Counted from the stretch's first letter, positions 1-10,752 are shown. The stretch is DNA of 33,111 bases from Undibacterium sp. (GCA_025359635.1 JANYFV010000288.1:1-33111); one strand, 5' to 3'. Translations and numbers: made by a program. Notes: generated from the sequence alone by a model not told the origin.

Positions 1-1
1 C

Positions 2-877
<876 letters not shown>

Positions 878-896
878 ATTAGCCCACTTAAATAAG

Positions 897-935
897 AAAG
901 GGAGTGTCGCGAAATATGCGACACTCCCTTTTTTA
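897..935. terminator. Rho-independent terminator (purB / convergent membrane protein gene)
   Basis: Perfect 14-bp arms AAAGGGAGTGTCGC (897-910) and GCGACACTCCCTTT (918-931) with a 7-nt loop, followed by a T tract. Confidence 0.9.
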
Positions 936-970
936 CAACTTTAGCTCAACACTAGTCATCAAAGCTACGC

Positions 971-1360
971 TCACTGACCAAACGTATATCTGACAAACGC
1001 CATCGACAAGGCGAACAGATAGCCGTAAGCGAATTTATCAAGTCGAATAATTTCCTGCTCACGGCTTCGACGCCAGGCACCAATTGCCACCATCGCTGCA
1101 CCGGATAAGAAAGGTGTAATCGCCAAACCGGCAATCTGCAAACTATGAGAAACGATAAACAAGCTAGGAAATATCCACAAACTAATTGCTCCGGCAATTG
1201 AACCAAAGAAGATATAACCAATGCCTGCGAACCAAGGATTCGGCGATTTCTTAAAAGGCTCACGCACACTATGCAAGCCTATCTCACCCAAGACTTCAAA
1301 GATAATCTGTAGCAAAAATTCGCCAAAAAACTGAAATAAAAGTTCAAAAATAAATTCCAT
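971..1360 (-). CDS. Small hydrophobic membrane protein of unknown function (about 129 aa)
   Basis: Several hydrophobic segments (WFAGIGYIFFGSIAGAISLWIFPSLFIV, LAITPFLSGAAMVAIGAW), a charged RRSREQE loop, and a convergent terminator next to the stop. Confidence 0.7.
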   Translation of the reverse strand: MEFIFELLFQFFGEFLLQIIFEVLGEIGLHSVREPFKKSPNPWFAGIGYIFFGSIAGAISLWIFPSLFIVSHSLQIAGLAITPFLSGAAMVAIGAWRRSREQEIIRLDKFAYGYLFALSMAFVRYTFGQ

Positions 1361-2103
1361 TTCTTGCGATCCTATGCTCTCTGGCGTTGATTAAAAAGTG
1401 CTGATTGCTGCGTTATTTTTCCTGTAAGCGTTTCTGCGAGAGAAACGGAAAATCAATTGCCCTTTATACAGTGAGAATAATTTTTCTATCAGCACAAATA
1501 TCACTGGAGAGCCGAGAAAATCACGGATGAACCAATCAAACCCGATGTAAGGTGACCAAGGAAATCCGCCACAGGTACATGTGAACCGCCCAACGCCAGC
1601 ACGCCGCTCGCAAGGTCATTACCTAGCCAGGATGCTCGTTTAAGTAAGCCTGTGGCGTCTCTGGCAGCGTCATTTACGTTAATGATACTGCTTAAGCCGA
1701 TTCTACAAGGTGTTTCTCTAGCATGTCTGGCTTCTTTATTTAGGTTGCAATAACTTGGCTAAATGACCGGCCATCACTGATCCACGAGGATGATAGGCGA
1801 CTTGCAGCGCAATGGGAAAGAAAGTTTGCATTGCACTGCAAGCTGCATTCCTCTTTAGTATTGGCTGTACGTGACACAGTTTTCCTGACACTGCCAGACA
1901 CTATTTCGCTGTAGTGCGACTCCACTTGCTCTATTGCACATCAAGCACAAATACTGAAATGGCCATAAGACATGGCGTAACGCGATTTTCATCGCTGTGC
2001 ACGCCAGGCTGCACCCGAGCATGCATCGCTCTTCCAATTTCAAACTTTCTCTAAAATTTAAGGTTTTTGAGTGTGTCGAGCAGACTTGAACTTTTTTTGC
2101 TAT

Positions 2104-2125
2104 ATTAGTTCTAACTCGAACTAAT
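2104..2125. promoter_or_regulatory. Palindromic operator candidate ATTAGTTC-N6-GAACTAAT upstream of cytochrome b561
   Basis: Perfect 8-bp inverted repeat with a 6-nt spacer, overlapping a TATATT (2101-2106) that could be a -10 element, 25 bp upstream of the likely start codon. Confidence 0.55.
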
Positions 2126-2149
2126 TAAATTTTCCTTATGGAGTCATTT

Positions 2150-2677
2150 ATGCAACGCTATAGCCGCTTAAGCATTATTTTTCATTGGCTGATTGCGCTC
2201 TTGATTATTGCCGCCTTTGCTTTGGGTACTGTCATGACAGATATGAAGATCAGTCCGACCAAGTTGCAATATTATTCCTGGCATAAATGGCTGGGCGTGA
2301 CAATACTTGCGCTAGTGGCTATACGTTTATTAACGCGCTTATTCGGCGGCGCGCCAGCGTATCCCGACACGATGAAGAAATGGGAGAAACAAGCCGCCAA
2401 CGGCACCCACATCGCCTTGTATCTGCTGATGTTCGCCGTTCCTCTATCTGGTTATTTCTATACATCTGCAGCGGGCTACCCCGTGGTGTATCTGGGTCTA
2501 TTTGAACTACCTACCATCATCGGCCCTAACCCAGAACTCAAACCTATTTTAAAAGAGTTACATGAAGTATTAACGACCATACTCTTGGTCGTTGTGAGTC
2601 TGCATATGGCTGCAGCATTGAAGCATTATTTCATCGATAAAGATGGTATTTTCCAGCGCATGTTGCCAGGAAAATAA
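2150..2677 (+). CDS. Cytochrome b561 family protein
   Basis: MQRYSRLSIIFHWLIALLIIAAFALG, HKWLGVTILALVAIRLL and LHEVLTTILLVVVSLHMAAALKHYFIDKDG are typical of the b561 four-helix haem family. ATG at 2150 is preferred over 2138 because GGAG sits at about 2140. Confidence 0.9.
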   Translation: MQRYSRLSIIFHWLIALLIIAAFALGTVMTDMKISPTKLQYYSWHKWLGVTILALVAIRLLTRLFGGAPAYPDTMKKWEKQAANGTHIALYLLMFAVPLSGYFYTSAAGYPVVYLGLFELPTIIGPNPELKPILKELHEVLTTILLVVVSLHMAAALKHYFIDKDGIFQRMLPGK

Positions 2678-2706
2678 TTTTTAAAATTAATCATTAAGGA
2701 AAAAAC

Positions 2707-3294
2707 ATGTCGCCACTGTCACGCATATCGTTACGTCTGTCTGGACACACAAAAATCGCAGCTGCCGTAATCACATTGGCGATAGCCATCCCAGCACTGG
2801 CCGCCGTCGCCAAACTCGATACCACCAAAAGCACCGTGGCTATCGTGTTTAAACAAATGAATGTCCCGGTTGATGCCAAGTTTAAAAAGTTCAGCGCCAA
2901 CATCGACTACGACAGTGCCAAACCAGACGCATCTAAAGCGACTGTCGACATTGATGTCGCAAGTTTTGATCTGGGCGATCCTGAATACAACAAAGAGGTA
3001 TTAAAAAAAGAATGGTTTAACTCCGCTCAATTTCCTAAAGCAATTTTCGTTTCTACTAGCATGAAAGCTGGCGCCAATGGCAAATTGGATGTCACTGGGA
3101 ACCTGACCATCAAAGGCAAAACTATCGTCACCAGTTTCCCTTTAAGCGTTAAGAAAGAAGGCAGTAATCAAGTATTTGACGGCATGCTGCCAATCAAACG
3201 CCTCGCTTTCAATATCGGCGAAGGCGAATGGAAAGACACCGGCATGGTTGCCGATGAAGTAGTAATCAAGTTTCACGTTGTAACGTTTCAATAA
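2707..3294 (+). CDS. YceI family periplasmic protein (paralog 1)
   Basis: N-terminal signal-like segment; YceI-like LDTTKSTVAIVFKQMNVPVDAKFKKFSANIDYD and GNLTIKGKTIVTSFPLSVKK; AAGGA upstream of the ATG. Confidence 0.88.
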   Translation: MSPLSRISLRLSGHTKIAAAVITLAIAIPALAAVAKLDTTKSTVAIVFKQMNVPVDAKFKKFSANIDYDSAKPDASKATVDIDVASFDLGDPEYNKEVLKKEWFNSAQFPKAIFVSTSMKAGANGKLDVTGNLTIKGKTIVTSFPLSVKKEGSNQVFDGMLPIKRLAFNIGEGEWKDTGMVADEVVIKFHVVTFQ

Positions 3295-3331
3295 GTTTGC
3301 ATTTTTTATTTAATCACCACGGAGTATCACT

Positions 3332-3913
3332 ATGAAATTAAGTCAATTTTTCAGCACTACTATCGCTGCCGCGCTTATGGTTGCAGCTTCATCTAGCATG
3401 GCACAAACCTACAACATCGATCCTGATCATACATACCCAAGTTTTGAAGCCGATCACTTTGGCACGTCAACATGGCGCGGAAAATTCACAAAAACCAGCG
3501 GCAAAGTTGTACTGGATCGCGCCGCCAAAACTGGCACACTTGATATTACGATTGACACTACGTCACTCGATTTCGGTCATGAAAAAATGAATGGTCACGC
3601 TAAATCTAAAGATATGTTCAACGTGGCGCAATTCCCTACAGCAGTATACAAAGGTAAATCGATCAAATTTAATGGCGATACTCCAGCCACTGTAGAAGGC
3701 GAATTGACTTTGCTGGGTGTGACAAAACCTGTAGCACTGACTATCAATAAATTCAAATGTATCATGCATCCGATGTTGAAAAAAGAAGTCTGTGGTGCTG
3801 ACGCAAGCGCTACATTTAATCGTGCTGATTTTGGTTTGAACTATGCGGTTAATTGGGGTTTCTCACCTGAAGTAAAGCTAGCTATCCAGGTTGAAGCGAT
3901 CAAAGCTGATTAA
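3332..3913 (+). CDS. YceI family periplasmic protein (paralog 2)
   Basis: Signal peptide MKLSQFFSTTIAAALMVAASSSMAQ; YceI motifs YNIDPDHTYPSFEADHFG, VEGELTLLGVTKPVALTINKFKC, FNRADFGLNYAVNWGF; GGAG upstream. Confidence 0.93.
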   Translation: MKLSQFFSTTIAAALMVAASSSMAQTYNIDPDHTYPSFEADHFGTSTWRGKFTKTSGKVVLDRAAKTGTLDITIDTTSLDFGHEKMNGHAKSKDMFNVAQFPTAVYKGKSIKFNGDTPATVEGELTLLGVTKPVALTINKFKCIMHPMLKKEVCGADASATFNRADFGLNYAVNWGFSPEVKLAIQVEAIKAD

Positions 3914-3973
3914 TATTTTGACTTTTAAGTGGCTGTCTTTTGGGTCAGCCACTCAGTCTTGTAATCGGCCATT

Positions 3974-4405
3974 ATGGATAAACGATATCTGCGCAGCATA
4001 CGACTCCTCGCGGAATGCATGCGGCTATTTGAGAAGAATTCTTCCGCTCGCGTACGTTCGCTGGGTTTTACTGAGTCGCAATTCGACATCATCGCCACCT
4101 TGGGAAATACTGCAGGAATGACATGCAAAGAACTTGGTGAAAAAACTCTTATCACAAAGGGCACACTCACCGGAGTACTTGATCGCCTCGACAAAAAAGG
4201 TTTAATAGCACGCACACAGGGAGATGATGACAGGCGACAGCTCTTTATAAAACTTACCCGCGCGGGTGAGCAAACCTTCGCCGATATTTTCCCTCAAGTG
4301 GTCAAACAAGGGAGGCAAAGTTTTGCCAGATACAGCGAAGAAGATTTTGTAGCACTAGAACGAGAGTTACTTAAACTAAAAAATTGTTTGAGTGAGAAGC
4401 AATGA
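3974..4405 (+). CDS. MarR family transcriptional regulator
   Basis: Winged-helix pattern LGFTESQFDIIATLGNTAGMTCKELGEKTLITKGTLTGVLDRLDKKGLIARTQGDDDRRQLFIKLTRAGE. Confidence 0.92.
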   Translation: MDKRYLRSIRLLAECMRLFEKNSSARVRSLGFTESQFDIIATLGNTAGMTCKELGEKTLITKGTLTGVLDRLDKKGLIARTQGDDDRRQLFIKLTRAGEQTFADIFPQVVKQGRQSFARYSEEDFVALERELLKLKNCLSEKQ

Positions 4406-4423
4406 GCAAGGATAGAAAACAAT

Positions 4424-4454
4424 AAAAAAGGGCGGAAAATCCGCCCTTTTTTAA
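4424..4454. terminator. Bidirectional Rho-independent terminator between MarR gene and secA
   Basis: AAAAAAGGGCGG (4424-4435) / AAAAT loop / CCGCCCTTTTTT (4441-4452), between convergent genes. Confidence 0.93.
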
Positions 4455-4471
4455 TCGACTTTTACATACGC

Positions 4472-7330
4472 CTAAGCTAATTTACCATGGCATTGTTTGT
4501 ATTTTTTACCGCTACCACATGGGCAGAGATCATTGCGTCCTATATTGAAAATAGGATCAGGCTGATGGTTTAGCTTTCCATGGCACTGCTTGAATTTTTT
4601 ACCACTGCCACAAGGGCAAAGATCATTTCTACCGATCTTAAAACCATTCGTCACTTGCAGCTGCGCAGAACCTTGTTCCGGGTTTGAAGTTGGTGCCAAC
4701 ATCTCTTCAGGAGACGCATTTGCATCAAAATCAGCATGCTGATAATGGACATTTTCAATCTGCGATTGCGTCATTTGTTGCTCTGCCGCTTCAATTTCTT
4801 CACGAGATTGTATCCGCACGGTGACTACCGTTTTGACCACTTCATTCTTGATCAAATCAAGCATCTGGCTAAACAACTCGAAGGCTTCGCGTTTATATTC
4901 CTGTTTAGGATTTTTTTGCGCGTAACCACGCAAATGTATGCCTTGTCGCAGGTGATCCAATGCCGCCAAATGCTCGCGCCAATGTGAATCGATACTTTGC
5001 AGCATCACGCTACGCTCGAAGCCGGCAAAAGAGTCCTGTCCAACTACCGCAACTTTCGCTGCATAAACTTCATCAACAGTTTTTTGCACACGTTCAAGAA
5101 TGTCTTCATCTGTGAGATTAGGTTCGGCCTCCAGCATTTTGGCAATTGGTAAATCAAGCGCCCATTCGCTCGCCAAAGTTGCCTCGAGCGCGGGAATATC
5201 CCATTGCTCCTCTACCGACTCTTCTGGCACATAAGTTCTGACGACATCCTGGAACATACCGGTACGCAAAGATGTCATTAACTCGGACATATCCTGTGCT
5301 TCCAGCAACTCGTTACGCTGCTGATAAATGACCTTGCGCTGGTCGTTTGCTACATCGTCATACTCTAACAATTGTTTACGAATATCGAAGTTGCGCGCTT
5401 CTACTTTGCGCTGCGCCGATTCAATCGAGCGACTGACGATACCTGCCTCAATCGGCTCGCCTTCCGGCATTTTGAGCCTGTCCATGATGGCGCGGACACG
5501 GTCACCCGCGAAAATACGCAGCAAGGAATCATCTAGCGACAGGTAAAACCGTGACGACCCAGGATCACCCTGGCGACCTGATCGACCACGTAATTGATTG
5601 TCGACGCGACGTGATTCATGGCGCTCAGTACCGACTATATGCAAACCGCCAGCTGCCACGACATGTTCATGTAAAGACTGCCATTCGTCACTGAGTTTTT
5701 GTGACTGTAGTTGTTTGTCGCTATCAGACAACTTATCATCAGCTTCGATCAATTGAACTTGTTTGGCGACGTTACCACCGAGGACAATATCCGTACCGCG
5801 ACCTGCCATATTGGTAGCAATGGTAATGCCTTTAGGGCGACCCGCTTGTGCAATAATTTCTGCCTCGCGTGCATGCTGTTTTGCATTTAGCACATTGTGT
5901 GGCAATTTAGCTTTGGTCAATATATCTGACAGCAATTCGGAATTTTCAATTGAGGTGGTACCGACCAAAACTGGCTGGCCGCGCTCGTAACAGTCTTGAA
6001 TATCCTTGAGCATCGCACCATATTTTTCTTCGGCGGATTTATAGACTTGATCTTGCCTATCTTTGCGTTGCGACAAACGATTCGGCGGAATAACCACCGT
6101 TTCCAAACCGTAGATTTCTTGAAATTCGTAGGCTTCAGTATCGGCAGTACCCGTCATACCCGACAAACGGGTGTACATACGGAAGTAATTCTGGAAAGTG
6201 ATCGACGCTAAGGTTTGATTCTCGTTTTGAATCTTCACCGCTTCTTTTGCTTCGACTGCCTGATGCAGGCCGTCTGACCAACGACGTCCGGTCATCATCC
6301 GACCGGTAAATTCATCAACAATCACGATCTCGTCGTTCAACACTACATAGTGCTGGTCTTTGAAATACAAGGCGTGTGCGCGCAAAGCTGCGTACAGATG
6401 GTGAATTAAAGAAATATTCGCTGCATCATACAAAGATGCACCCTCTGGCAACAAGCCCATTTGCGTCAGTATGCGCTCGGCGTTTTCATGCCCGGCTTCA
6501 GTCAATAAGACCTGATGCGCTTTTTCGTCTTTGGTGTAATCACCTGGCACTTCGATCTGTCCTTTGCCATCTGGTGTTTCTTCACCAATTTGCAAAGTCA
6601 GTAATTTTGGAACTTCATTTATCTTGTAATACAGTTCGGTATGATTCTCAGCCTGGCCTGAAATAATCAAAGGCGTACGAGCTTCATCAATCAGAATGGA
6701 ATCGACTTCATCGACTACGGCAAAGTTAAGGCTGCGTTGCACGCGATCTTTGGCTTCATACACCATGTTGTCGCGCAAATAGTCAAAACCGAATTCATTA
6801 TTTGTACCGTAAGTGATATCAGACGCGTAGGCGATCTGTTTGGCATCGTGCTCTAATTGTGACAGATTGACACCGGTAGTCAGGCCAAGCCAGCCGTACA
6901 GCTTACCCATCCATTCGGCATCGCGTTGCGCCAGATAATCATTGACGGTAATGACATGCACGCCGTTGCCTGACAATGCATTCAAATAGATAGGCAAAGT
7001 CGCCATCAGCGTCTTACCTTCACCCGTGCCCATTTCAGCAATCTTGCCATAATGGAGCACCATGCCGCCTATCATTTGCACGTCAAAATGACGCATCTTT
7101 AATACCCGCTTACTCGCCTCACGACAAACCGCAAACGCTTCTGGCAAGATGGCATCCAGGGTTTCCCCTTGCGCCAAACGTGCTTTAAATTCGGCAGTTT
7201 TGGCTTGCAATTGCTCATCCGACAAAGCTTCAAGCTGAGGTTCCAGAGCGTTAATATCACGCACAGTTTTTTGGTATTGCTTCAATAGCCGTTGGTTACG
7301 GCTACCGAATATCTTGGTCAGGAATGACAT
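4472..7330 (-). CDS. secA: Preprotein translocase ATPase SecA
   Basis: [93 protein letters not shown]-terminal CPCGSGKK zinc motif. Start reassigned from 7372 to ATG at 7330, where the canonical N-terminus begins. Confidence 0.98.
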   Translation of the reverse strand: MSFLTKIFGSRNQRLLKQYQKTVRDINALEPQLEALSDEQLQAKTAEFKARLAQGETLDAILPEAFAVCREASKRVLKMRHFDVQMIGGMVLHYGKIAEMGTGEGKTLMATLPIYLNALSGNGVHVITVNDYLAQRDAEWMGKLYGWLGLTTGVNLSQLEHDAKQIAYASDITYGTNNEFGFDYLRDNMVYEAKDRVQRSLNFAVVDEVDSILIDEARTPLIISGQAENHTELYYKINEVPKLLTLQIGEETPDGKGQIEVPGDYTKDEKAHQVLLTEAGHENAERILTQMGLLPEGASLYDAANISLIHHLYAALRAHALYFKDQHYVVLNDEIVIVDEFTGRMMTGRRWSDGLHQAVEAKEAVKIQNENQTLASITFQNYFRMYTRLSGMTGTADTEAYEFQEIYGLETVVIPPNRLSQRKDRQDQVYKSAEEKYGAMLKDIQDCYERGQPVLVGTTSIENSELLSDILTKAKLPHNVLNAKQHAREAEIIAQAGRPKGITIATNMAGRGTDIVLGGNVAKQVQLIEADDKLSDSDKQLQSQKLSDEWQSLHEHVVAAGGLHIVGTERHESRRVDNQLRGRSGRQGDPGSSRFYLSLDDSLLRIFAGDRVRAIMDRLKMPEGEPIEAGIVSRSIESAQRKVEARNFDIRKQLLEYDDVANDQRKVIYQQRNELLEAQDMSELMTSLRTGMFQDVVRTYVPEESVEEQWDIPALEATLASEWALDLPIAKMLEAEPNLTDEDILERVQKTVDEVYAAKVAVVGQDSFAGFERSVMLQSIDSHWREHLAALDHLRQGIHLRGYAQKNPKQEYKREAFELFSQMLDLIKNEVVKTVVTVRIQSREEIEAAEQQMTQSQIENVHYQHADFDANASPEEMLAPTSNPEQGSAQLQVTNGFKIGRNDLCPCGSGKKFKQCHGKLNHQPDPIFNIGRNDLCPCGSGKKYKQCHGKLA

Positions 7331-7508
7331 GCGATGAATGAGTAATGGGATTCTTAAAAAAACCGCCAACAAACTTACATTGGCAGCAACATAGACTAAC
7401 TCGCGATTTTACCATGCGTAGCGCAGTTTTCCGGGAAAACCGATGGGGCGCGGCGTTTACACCACTGAGAATTGGAGGCTAAACGCGCAATATCAAGCTT
7501 ATTCAAAT

Positions 7509-8474
7509 TTATTTTTGACTCAAGTCAGCCAAATTCGCCTGATTTGCTCCTGCACTCAAAAACTTATGTGGATTTTGCGGAATATCCTTCACACGTACTT
7601 CGAAATGCAAATGGGCTCCGGTTGATCTTCCGGTCGAACCGATATCGGCGATATGTTGTCCACGTTTCACGATATCACCGAGTTTGACGTAGATCTTTGA
7701 CGTGTGGGCATAGCGTGTCACGATTTCTCCCCCGTGATCAATTTCTAACATATTGCCAAATTGTGGGTGATACTCTGCCGAGATCACCACTCCGCCGGCA
7801 GAAGCAACAATCGGAGTACCAGTCGGTCCAGAAAAATCAATTCCCTCATGAAATGCGCTATGGCCAGAAAATGGATCTAAACGCCAACCAAACCCCGACG
7901 CGTTATAACTGACATTGACTGGCAGTATCGTCGGCAATAACTTCGACTGCAGCTTAAATCCCATTAACTTGGTTTCAACTACATTTAAATAGTCGGATCT
8001 TTGCTCAACATCCTTAGAAATTGCATCGAGTGCCGCTTGAAACTCGGACATATTCAACTCTTTTGGCGCGATTCGCCCTGAGCTCTCCAACCCACCTCGT
8101 CCCGGTGATTCCTTAAAATTAAATTCCTCAGGTTTCACTCCTGCCAGGCCCTGCACTCGCTCCCCTAAAGCGTCCAGTCGTATCAATTGCGCTTGCATTT
8201 CACCCAACTTAATCGCCATTGCTGTTAAATTTTGTTTTACAAATCGATCTTTGGTATTGGGATCATTGGAAAGTGCGCCGCTAACATTAGCGGGCATTAA
8301 GTCTTTCAAAAAAGGCACATCACTATTTGCTAAACGTAAGGTCATCGCCATCATCAGGACGGAACAAGACATGGTGGCAATCAGAAAAACCAATACAGAA
8401 AGAATGATGTGCTTGGAGCTTAACGTAATCGACTTAGCCTGCGTAAATCGCGAATGCATGACAATAATTTGCAT
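7509..8474 (-). CDS. M23 family metallopeptidase with N-terminal TM segment
   Basis: FHEGIDFSGPTGTPIVASAGGVVISAEYHPQFGNMLEIDHGGEIVTRYAHTSKIYVKLGDIVKRGQHIADIGSTGRSTGAHLHFEV (LytM/M23 motifs HxxxxD and HxH); N-terminal TM. The start may instead be an internal Met at about 8459. Confidence 0.93.
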   Translation of the reverse strand: MQIIVMHSRFTQAKSITLSSKHIILSVLVFLIATMSCSVLMMAMTLRLANSDVPFLKDLMPANVSGALSNDPNTKDRFVKQNLTAMAIKLGEMQAQLIRLDALGERVQGLAGVKPEEFNFKESPGRGGLESSGRIAPKELNMSEFQAALDAISKDVEQRSDYLNVVETKLMGFKLQSKLLPTILPVNVSYNASGFGWRLDPFSGHSAFHEGIDFSGPTGTPIVASAGGVVISAEYHPQFGNMLEIDHGGEIVTRYAHTSKIYVKLGDIVKRGQHIADIGSTGRSTGAHLHFEVRVKDIPQNPHKFLSAGANQANLADLSQK

Positions 8475-8517
8475 TAGTTCATTTCCCTATGATTAACCGA
8501 GAAATAGATGTGATAAT

Positions 8518-9036
8518 GTGTCATATATGGAAACATCCTCACCTCCTCCTTTTCGAATCAATATCAAGCGCGGCAAAAAACTTTTTGCGGCAAGTGGCGT
8601 CGCTTCTTTTTTAGCCGGCAACGATAAAATATCTCCGTTACTTCCAACGATTAGACGAAATGCATCATTGCAAAAAGAATGCGGGAATATCCTACCCGCG
8701 ATATTTGACAGTTGCGAGGTTTTGCAACTAGCAGACGAGCAATTAACGCTTTCCACCCCGAATGCCGCATTAGCAAGTAAGCTAAAGCAACAATTGCCTA
8801 AATTGCAATCTCAATTGCAGCAGCGGGGATGGCAGATTAACGCAATACGGATTAAAGTACAAGTCAAGAAAACGGTGGAAAAACCCATAACGGTAAAGCA
8901 ACTGGTGCTATCGGATCCCGCTGTCCGCGCTTTTGGCGAACTAGAAAACGCACTTGAGGACACACCCCAGAATGATGCTTTGAGGGCGGCGTTGCATAGA
9001 CTGGTGAAGCGACATCTACAAAACACTGGCGAATAA
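8518..9036 (+). CDS. DciA / DUF721 family protein
   Basis: DUF721-like pattern with CEVLQLADEQLTLSTPNAALASKLKQQLPKLQSQLQQRGWQINAIRIKVQ. Its position between M23/secA and lpxC matches the usual betaproteobacterial order. The start may be 8527. Confidence 0.75.
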   Translation: MSYMETSSPPPFRINIKRGKKLFAASGVASFLAGNDKISPLLPTIRRNASLQKECGNILPAIFDSCEVLQLADEQLTLSTPNAALASKLKQQLPKLQSQLQQRGWQINAIRIKVQVKKTVEKPITVKQLVLSDPAVRAFGELENALEDTPQNDALRAALHRLVKRHLQNTGE

Positions 9037-9056
9037 AACGCTCAGCGATTACGTCT

Positions 9057-9992
9057 TTAAGACAATACCCATTCCCTTTGTTCTTGTTCAGAATAAGAAC
9101 TTGGTGCGGAAGCGGCTTCAGAAAAAGTAACTATTTCATAAGCGTCTGGTTGTGCCAACAAGGCTCGTAATAACTGATTGTTCAAGCCATGACCAGATTT
9201 ATGAGCACTATAACTGGCCAGCAAAGGATGTCCAATCAGATATAAATCGCCTATGGCATCGAGTATTTTGTGCCGGACGAACTCATCATCAAAGCGCAAT
9301 CCGTCGGCATTTAGAATCCGGTATTCATCCATGACGATGGCATTTTCCATAGAACCACCACGCGCCAGGCCTATGCCTCTCAACATTTCCACATCCTGCA
9401 TAAAACCAAAAGTGCGCGCTCGCGCAACATCTTTGACATAGGATATTTTGGCGAAATCCACTTCGGCGGTCTGGGTAGTTCCATCTACCGCAGGGTGATT
9501 AAATTCAATGAAAAAATGCAGCTTAAATCCATCAAATGGCTCCAGTCGCGCCCATTTTTCCGTTTTACCAGTTCCTTCGCGGATCTCGACCGGTTTTATG
9601 ACTTTAATGAATTTCTTGGCAGCTTGTTGTTCTTGCATTCCGGCTTGCTGCAATAAATACACGAACGAGGAAGCCGATCCATCCATGATAGGGATTTCTT
9701 CCGCGCTGACATCAATATACAAATTATCAATTCCCAAACCCGCACAAGCCGACAATAAATGCTCGACCGTAGAGACTTTCTGACCCTCGGCAATCAAGGT
9801 CGATGCCATGCGCGTGTCGCCAACATTCGTCGCCTGAGCGTGAAAAACAACGGGTGGGGTCAAGTCAGTTCGGGTGAAGATGATTCCAGTATCGATAGGT
9901 GCCGGGCGCAAGACCAGATCAACTTTAGTTCCGGAATGGACACCGACGCCGACTGTCTTGACTTGCTGTTTGATTGTTCTTTGTTTTAACAT
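9057..9992 (-). CDS. lpxC: UDP-3-O-acyl-N-acetylglucosamine deacetylase
   Basis: [103 protein letters not shown]. Confidence 0.98.
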   Translation of the reverse strand: MLKQRTIKQQVKTVGVGVHSGTKVDLVLRPAPIDTGIIFTRTDLTPPVVFHAQATNVGDTRMASTLIAEGQKVSTVEHLLSACAGLGIDNLYIDVSAEEIPIMDGSASSFVYLLQQAGMQEQQAAKKFIKVIKPVEIREGTGKTEKWARLEPFDGFKLHFFIEFNHPAVDGTTQTAEVDFAKISYVKDVARARTFGFMQDVEMLRGIGLARGGSMENAIVMDEYRILNADGLRFDDEFVRHKILDAIGDLYLIGHPLLASYSAHKSGHGLNNQLLRALLAQPDAYEIVTFSEAASAPSSYSEQEQREWVLS

Positions 9993-10042
9993 CCGACTAT
10001 TATAGCTGTTTCGAGATGCTTCGCTTTCGCGACCGTTTCAAG

Positions 10043-10083
10043 AAAAAACCGGTGCGACATTTGCTGTCCACACCGGCTTTTTA
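10043..10083 (-). terminator. Rho-independent terminator downstream of the peroxiredoxin gene
   Basis: CCGGTG (10049-10054) / CACCGG (10071-10076) flanked by A and T tracts; on the minus strand it ends in GGTTTTTTCTT. Confidence 0.75.
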
Positions 10084-10100
10084 AGAACTTGCATGAAATC

Positions 10101-10607
10101 TTACGCCAACTGCCCCAGCATCGTTTCTGCATTCGACACTTCAAAAGCGCCACCTTGCTCAACGTTTAATTGCTTGATCGTACCATCTACCACCAGCATA
10201 GAATAACGTTGTGAGCGTGTGCCCATACCAAATTTACTGAAATCGGCATCGAGGCCTAGGGCTTTACTGAATGCCGCATTGCCATCTGCCATCATGCGCA
10301 CGATACCTGTTGATTTCTGATCACGGCCCCATGCACCCATCACAAACGCGTCATTCACTGAGATGCACCAGATTTCATCGACGCCTTTTGCTTTTAATGC
10401 AGACGCGTTTGCCACATATCCAGGAACATGCTTCGCGGAACATGTAGGCGTGTATGCACCAGGCAATCCGAAAATGGCAATTGTTTTGCCCTTAGTCAAA
10501 TCCGCTACATTGAAGGTATTCGGGCCGAGAGAACAGCCCTCCGCTTCAACTTCGACAAATTCAGCTAGGCTGCCTTCAGGTAATTTTTCACCGATCTTGA
10601 TTGTCAT
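10101..10607 (-). CDS. Peroxiredoxin (Prx5-like, AhpC/TSA superfamily)
   Basis: MTIKIGEKLPEGSLAEF, GLPGAYTPTCSAKHVPGYV (peroxidatic Cys in a PxxxTxxC context), EIWCISVNDAFVMGAWG, FSKFGMGTRSQRYSMLVVDG. Start moved from 10619 to 10607 because GGAG lies just upstream. Confidence 0.95.
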   Translation of the reverse strand: MTIKIGEKLPEGSLAEFVEVEAEGCSLGPNTFNVADLTKGKTIAIFGLPGAYTPTCSAKHVPGYVANASALKAKGVDEIWCISVNDAFVMGAWGRDQKSTGIVRMMADGNAAFSKALGLDADFSKFGMGTRSQRYSMLVVDGTIKQLNVEQGGAFEVSNAETMLGQLA

Positions 10608-10713
10608 ATTTGGCTCCATAAATAGAAATTATTCACACCGCTCTGTAACGCAATACCGTTCCAGATGCGAGCTGAGCGCAAGTATGCCTGAGTATAGATT
10701 TTCGTGCTGAAAG

Positions 10714-10752
10714 CAAAACACCAGCGTCAAATGGCGCTGGTGTTTTGTTATT
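10714..10752 (-). terminator. Rho-independent terminator downstream of ftsZ
   Basis: Perfect 13-bp arms CAAAACACCAGCG (10714-10726) / CGCTGGTGTTTTG (10735-10747) with an 8-nt loop. Confidence 0.85.

Noticed and set aside
952-1269. 105-aa minus-strand ORF
   Set aside because: Out-of-frame overlap with the better-supported membrane protein ORF 971-1360 and extends into the terminator region.
1740-2043. Two ~60-aa minus-strand ORFs (1740-1925, 1855-2043)
   Set aside because: Short, overlapping each other, Cys/Ser-rich with no motif; no convincing ribosome-binding site. The gap itself is kept as a finding.
8493-8756. 87-aa minus-strand ORF over the start of the DUF721/DciA gene
   Set aside because: Antisense to a conserved coding region; no support.
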